Assembly (NCBI GenBank): GCA_041671545.1
Contig: JBAZBI010000002.1
Span: forward strand, 124,001 to 188,000
Length of the DNA stretch: 64,000 nt
Direction of reading: 5' to 3'
Origin: UBA1563 sp041671545
Lineage (GTDB): Bacteria; Bacteroidota; Ignavibacteria; Ignavibacteriales; Ignavibacteriaceae
Below the pieces are notes generated by a model. The model ran no database searches and was not told the origin of the DNA. It worked only from the letters and a program-made list of their open reading frames with translations. Every line of letters starts with the position of its first letter. Position 1 is the first letter of the stretch. The translations under genes and the position numbers were made by a program. This document shows positions 60,801 through 64,000 of the stretch, in pieces.

Positions 60801-61775
60801 ATGGCAGTTTTGGTTACCGGCGGCGCCGGCTACATCGGTTCGCACGTTGTGCGGTTATTACTTAAAAAAGGGTTGGACGTAATCGTCCTCGATAACCTTT
60901 CGCGCGGACACAAAGCGTCTCTTCCTCAAAATGTTATTTTTGAAGAAGCTGACTTACTTGATAAAGAAAAATTAGTATCAGTAATTCAAAAACATAATAT
61001 TGAATCGGTCATTCACTTTGCCGCGTTTGCGTATGTCGGTGAATCAGTTGAAGATCCCGAAATGTATTACCGCAATAATGTTTCCGGTAGTTTTAATTTG
61101 ATTAACGCATTAAAAGAAAAAGGTGTAAAGCATTTTGTTTTTTCTTCAACATGCTCACTGTACGGAAATCCATTAACCATTCCAATCTCTGAAGAAGAAT
61201 CAACAAAGCCGATCAATCCCTACGCAAAAACAAAATTAATGATCGAACAAATTCTTGCTGACTACGAATCAGCTTACGGAATGAAGTACGTCGCACTTAG
61301 GTATTTCAACGCTGCGGGCGCTTCGGTTAACGGAGAGATTGGCGAAAGTCATTTCCCGGAGCCACATTTAATTCCTTTGGTTTTGTTTACGGCTCTTGGC
61401 AAACGTGAAAGTATTTCCGTTTACGGCGATGATTATCCTACACCGGACGGCACTTGCGTTCGCGACTATATCCATGTTGAAGATTTAGCCGACGCACACG
61501 TAAAAGCATTGGAATATTTAAATAAAGGAAATTCATCGCAAATTATTAATTTAGGAACCGGAGATGGAAATTCTGTTAAAGAAGTGATTTCTGTTGCCGA
61601 AGAAGTTACCGGTGAAAAAATTAAATTGGTAATTGCACCACGACGGGCAGGCGATCCCGCTGTGTTGGTTGCCGATAACAAAAAAGCGAAAGAAGTTCTC
61701 GGCTGGAATCCGAAATTCAATTTAAAAGATATTGTGCAGACTGCCTGGCAGTGGCATCAAAATCCTAAATATTAA
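60801..61775 (+). CDS. galE: UDP-glucose 4-epimerase
   Basis: A 324-residue short-chain dehydrogenase/reductase that interconverts UDP-glucose and UDP-galactose. The NAD-binding VTGGAGYIGSHV is exact. The catalytic Ser/Tyr/Lys are in FSSTCSLYGN and NPYAKTKLMIEQ (YxxxK), and the substrate region is LRYFNAAGAS. Length is slightly shorter than E. coli GalE (338). It belongs to the nucleotide-sugar set with rmlA and rmlC downstream. Confidence 0.92.
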   Translation: MAVLVTGGAGYIGSHVVRLLLKKGLDVIVLDNLSRGHKASLPQNVIFEEADLLDKEKLVSVIQKHNIESVIHFAAFAYVGESVEDPEMYYRNNVSGSFNLINALKEKGVKHFVFSSTCSLYGNPLTIPISEEESTKPINPYAKTKLMIEQILADYESAYGMKYVALRYFNAAGASVNGEIGESHFPEPHLIPLVLFTALGKRESISVYGDDYPTPDGTCVRDYIHVEDLADAHVKALEYLNKGNSSQIINLGTGDGNSVKEVISVAEEVTGEKIKLVIAPRRAGDPAVLVADNKKAKEVLGWNPKFNLKDIVQTAWQWHQNPKY

Positions 61776-61837
61776 TTGTCTTACTAAAAGGAAATGAGCA
61801 ATTAAATATTTTGATTATTGATAGGATCGGAAGATTG

Positions 61838-61912
61838 GTTGAATGGTCGCATGATTGAATGGTTTTCTATTAACGCAGTCATTCATTCATCTATACAATC
61901 ATTCACCCATTC
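61838..61912 (+). repeat. Dispersed palindromic intergenic repeat, copy 3
   Basis: It contains gaatggtcgcatgattgaatgg, nearly identical to the gaatgg-N2-gcatga-N-tgaatgg unit of copy 1, and an opposing cattcattcat / cattcacccattc arm. The remaining spacer to the next gene (61973) carries aaatttaagttataa, similar to the outer end of copy 2. Confidence 0.65.
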
Positions 61913-61972
61913 TCCAAAGATAAATTTAAGTTATAAATGTCATAAGATATTAAGTAAAGGAAGTCAATTTTT

Positions 61973-62839
61973 ATGAAAGGAATAATTCTCGCCGGTGGTT
62001 CCGGTTCGCGGATGTATCCTATTTCTCAAGTTTACAGCAAACAACTTACCTTGATTTATGATAAACCGCTTATCTATTATCCGCTCTCGGTATTAATGCT
62101 CGGAGGAATAAAAGAGGTTTTAATTATCTCGAACGAGGAAACGATTCCTTATTACAAAAAATTATTTAAAGACGGTTCGCATCTTGGACTTTCAATAGAA
62201 TATGTTGTGCAATCGGCTCCAAACGGTATTGCGGAAGCATTTATTCTTGGCGATAAATTTATCGGCAACGATTCTGTAACGTTAATTCTCGGAGATAATA
62301 TTTTTTACGGCAATCTCGATTTCTTTTATCAAGGAATTGAAAACAATTCCGGCGCAACTGTTTTTGGATACCGTGTAACCGATCCGGAACGTTATGGAGT
62401 TGTAGAATTTGACAAAAACGGAAAAGCGCTTTCTATTGAAGAGAAACCGAAAAGTCCGAAATCAAAATTTGCTGTTCCCGGTTTATACATTTACAACAAT
62501 GAAGTTGTGAATATTTCTAAAAATTTAGAACCCTCGCCGCGCGGTGAATTAGAAATTACCGATGTGAACAACACCTACTTAAATAAAGGTAAACTGCGCG
62601 TTGAGAAAATCGGACGCGGCGTTGCCTGGCTTGATACCGGAACACCGGAAGCATTACTTCAAGCCTCAAATTTTTTCGGAACGATAGAAGACCGGCAAGG
62701 TTTGAAAGTAGCCTGCATAGAAGAAATTGCTTACTATATGAAGTTCATTTCAAAAGAACAATTTCAAACGGTGATCGAAAAAATGCCGAAATGCCAATAC
62801 AAAAACTATCTTGAAAATATTCTTGAAGAGATCGAATGA
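61973..62839 (+). CDS. rmlA: Glucose-1-phosphate thymidylyltransferase
   Basis: A 288-residue nucleotidyltransferase making dTDP-glucose from dTTP and glucose 1-phosphate, first step to dTDP-rhamnose. The start is ILAGGSGSRMYPISQVYSKQ, with a phosphate-loop variant of the usual GGSGTRLYP, then YDKPLIYYPLSVLMLGGI. LILGDNIFYG and GRGVAWLDTGTPEALL are conserved. The stop overlaps the ATG of rmlC (ATGA). rmlB and rmlD are not in this window. Confidence 0.95.
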   Translation: MKGIILAGGSGSRMYPISQVYSKQLTLIYDKPLIYYPLSVLMLGGIKEVLIISNEETIPYYKKLFKDGSHLGLSIEYVVQSAPNGIAEAFILGDKFIGNDSVTLILGDNIFYGNLDFFYQGIENNSGATVFGYRVTDPERYGVVEFDKNGKALSIEEKPKSPKSKFAVPGLYIYNNEVVNISKNLEPSPRGELEITDVNNTYLNKGKLRVEKIGRGVAWLDTGTPEALLQASNFFGTIEDRQGLKVACIEEIAYYMKFISKEQFQTVIEKMPKCQYKNYLENILEEIE

Positions 62840-63399
62840 AAATAATTGATAAACAATTGAACGGGTTGCTTCTACTTCAGCTTGACGTTTTTGGTGATGA
62901 GCGCGGATATTTTTTTGAATCATACAACTTTTTACGTTATACCGAATTTGGAATTTCTCTTCCCTTTGTACAGAATAATGTTTCTAAATCGGTAAAGAAT
63001 ACGCTTCGCGGTTTGCATTATCAAGTCGGGAACGCTGCCCAAGGAAAATTAGTGCAAGTGTTGTCGGGAAAAGTTTTGGATGTTGCAGTGGATATTCGGT
63101 TCGGTTCGCCCTCATTTGGAAAGTATTATGCTGCAGAAATATCTGAAGAAAATCATTACCAACTTTGGATTCCACCAGGTTTTGCACATGGATTTTCTGT
63201 CCTTTCTGATGAAGCAATATTTTCTTATAAATGTACTGCTTTTTATAGCAAAAACGATGAACGGGCAATTCTTTATAATGACCCGGATTTAAGTATAGAT
63301 TGGAAAATTTCTTTGCCACTCCTTTCTCCAAAAGATTTGTTAGGCAAAAAGTTTTCTGAAATTGAAAAAGATTTTAACTATAACATGGAGGTTCTATGA
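62836..63399 (+). CDS. rmlC: dTDP-4-dehydrorhamnose 3,5-epimerase
   Basis: A 187-residue cupin enzyme converting dTDP-4-dehydro-6-deoxyglucose to the rhamnose isomer. Motifs DERGYFFESYN, FVQNNVSKSVKNTLRGLHYQ (catalytic His), GKVLDVAVDIRFGSPSFGKY and the PPGFAHGFSVLSDEA segment are diagnostic. Its ATG overlaps rmlA (ATGA), and its stop overlaps glgP (ATGA). Confidence 0.95.
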   Translation: MKIIDKQLNGLLLLQLDVFGDERGYFFESYNFLRYTEFGISLPFVQNNVSKSVKNTLRGLHYQVGNAAQGKLVQVLSGKVLDVAVDIRFGSPSFGKYYAAEISEENHYQLWIPPGFAHGFSVLSDEAIFSYKCTAFYSKNDERAILYNDPDLSIDWKISLPLLSPKDLLGKKFSEIEKDFNYNMEVL

Positions 63400-64000
63400 G
63401 CCTGAAAGATTCATCAATATTTTTTACCGATAAAGAACAACTTGAAAGTTATTCTTTATCAAATCAGTTTGCAGAACACCTTGAATTCATTCTGGTGAAG
63501 GATAAACTTTCCGCTACGCAGGATGATATTTATTATTCTATCTCAATGTCAGTCCGCGACCGTCTTGTACGCAAATGGCTGCGCACCATGCACAAATATA
63601 ACGTTGACGATGTAAAGCGCGTTTATTATTTATCGCTTGAATTTTTAATGGGAAGACTGCTCGGCAACGCGCTAATCAACATGGATTATTACGAAGAGAG
63701 CGATAAAATTATTCAAGATGCCGGATATCATCTGGAAGAAGCGAGAGATCAAGAGCATGATATGGCACTCGGTAACGGTGGTCTCGGAAGACTTGCTGCA
63801 TGTTTTTTAGATTCAATGGCTACGCTTGAATTACCAGCCTTCGGTTACGGTATTCGTTATGAATATGGAATCTTTGAGCAAGATCTTGAGAATGGGTATC
63901 AAGTTGAAAAACCGGACAACTGGCTCAGTTACGGCAACCCGTGGGAAATTCTTCGCCGTGAACTTTCATACCGCATCCGTTTTTACGGAACAGTTGAAAT
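63396..64000 (+). CDS. glgP: Glycogen/maltodextrin phosphorylase, N-terminal part
   Basis: The first about 200 codons of a GT35 phosphorylase, cut at the window edge. The signatures RVYYLSLEFLMGRLLGNALIN and LGNGGLGRLAACFLDSMATLE (each split by a turn) and YGIRYEYGIFEQ are exact for the family. The enzyme releases glucose 1-phosphate from alpha-glucans. An exceptional GGAGG site precedes the ATG, which overlaps the rmlC stop, linking glucan breakdown with the rmlA substrate, glucose 1-phosphate. The pyridoxal-phosphate region is beyond the window. Confidence 0.95.
   Translation, partial: MSLKDSSIFFTDKEQLESYSLSNQFAEHLEFILVKDKLSATQDDIYYSISMSVRDRLVRKWLRTMHKYNVDDVKRVYYLSLEFLMGRLLGNALINMDYYEESDKIIQDAGYHLEEARDQEHDMALGNGGLGRLAACFLDSMATLELPAFGYGIRYEYGIFEQDLENGYQVEKPDNWLSYGNPWEILRRELSYRIRFYGTVE

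Noticed and set aside
1..64000. tRNA, rRNA, CRISPR arrays and insertion sequences
   Set aside because: No cloverleaf, rRNA signature, regularly spaced repeats or transposase were seen; spacers are mostly under 220 bp.

Overview
This is a 64 kb stretch of a low-GC, gene-dense bacterial chromosome. The gene families point to the Bacteroidetes/Chlorobi/Ignavibacteria (FCB) group, most likely an Ignavibacteriales-type free-living organism. The evidence is a recurring Bacteroidetes-type promoter -7 element (TAnnTTTG), many exported proteins with lipobox signals, a secreted M13 peptidase, a C1 peptidase of the Bacteroidetes 'KDSG' style, PAS-rich histidine kinases, and an mnmE/mnmG/rsmG block associated with parS-like sites. 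The taxonomic placement is inference; no rRNA gene is present. I saw no tRNA, rRNA, CRISPR array, transposase, integrase or phage structural gene.

Layout. 1-6.5 kb: pepT, several small unknown proteins, a TonB-C/MORN-repeat protein, an MscL channel with a C-terminal zinc ribbon, and an envelope protein behind a sigma-54-like promoter. 6.5-11.7 kb: Trm112 protein, an Ig-like lipoprotein, an exported HEXXH protein, a TlpA-type thioredoxin and a prohibitin homologue. 11.8-25 kb: a hybrid PAS histidine kinase, an exported pullulanase, a four-gene operon ending in Aat and an acyl-CoA synthetase, a second PAS/GAF histidine kinase and an outer-membrane-type protein. 25-32.6 kb (minus strand): pyrimidine-nucleoside phosphorylase, a complete YefM-YoeB-type toxin-antitoxin pair with a recognisable TGTACA operator, a C1 peptidase, an orphan antitoxin-like gene and clpB. 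32.7-39.5 kb: mnmE, a GNAT acetyltransferase bracketed by two parS-like sites, mnmG, rsmG, murQ and a thiolase. 39.6-42.3 kb: M13 peptidase and rubrerythrin.

42.5-52.9 kb holds the most unusual locus. A complete family-5 (oligopeptide/dipeptide-type) ABC transporter has its two ATPases divergent from the solute-binding lipoprotein and two permeases. The permeases run, through start/stop overlaps, into a 1190-residue Ser/Thr kinase-AAA-TPR protein and then into a sigma-54 activator whose receiver-like N-terminus lacks the phosphoacceptor aspartate. I infer a ligand-uptake/sensing system in which a eukaryotic-type kinase replaces the usual histidine kinase.

53-64 kb: class I aldolase with a near-perfect promoter; then a two-gene DUF2335 cassette bracketed by a 54-bp duplication of the aldolase terminator and driven by an E. 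coli-like TTGACA-N17-TATATT promoter, which looks like an acquired island. After it come a membrane spermidine-synthase fusion, an exported acetolactate decarboxylase, an AlkD glycosylase, ferritin, an orphan antitoxin-like gene, galE and the rmlA-rmlC-glgP operon, cut at the window end. Three copies of a dispersed palindromic intergenic repeat (about 20.46, 42.4 and 61.84 kb) were found.
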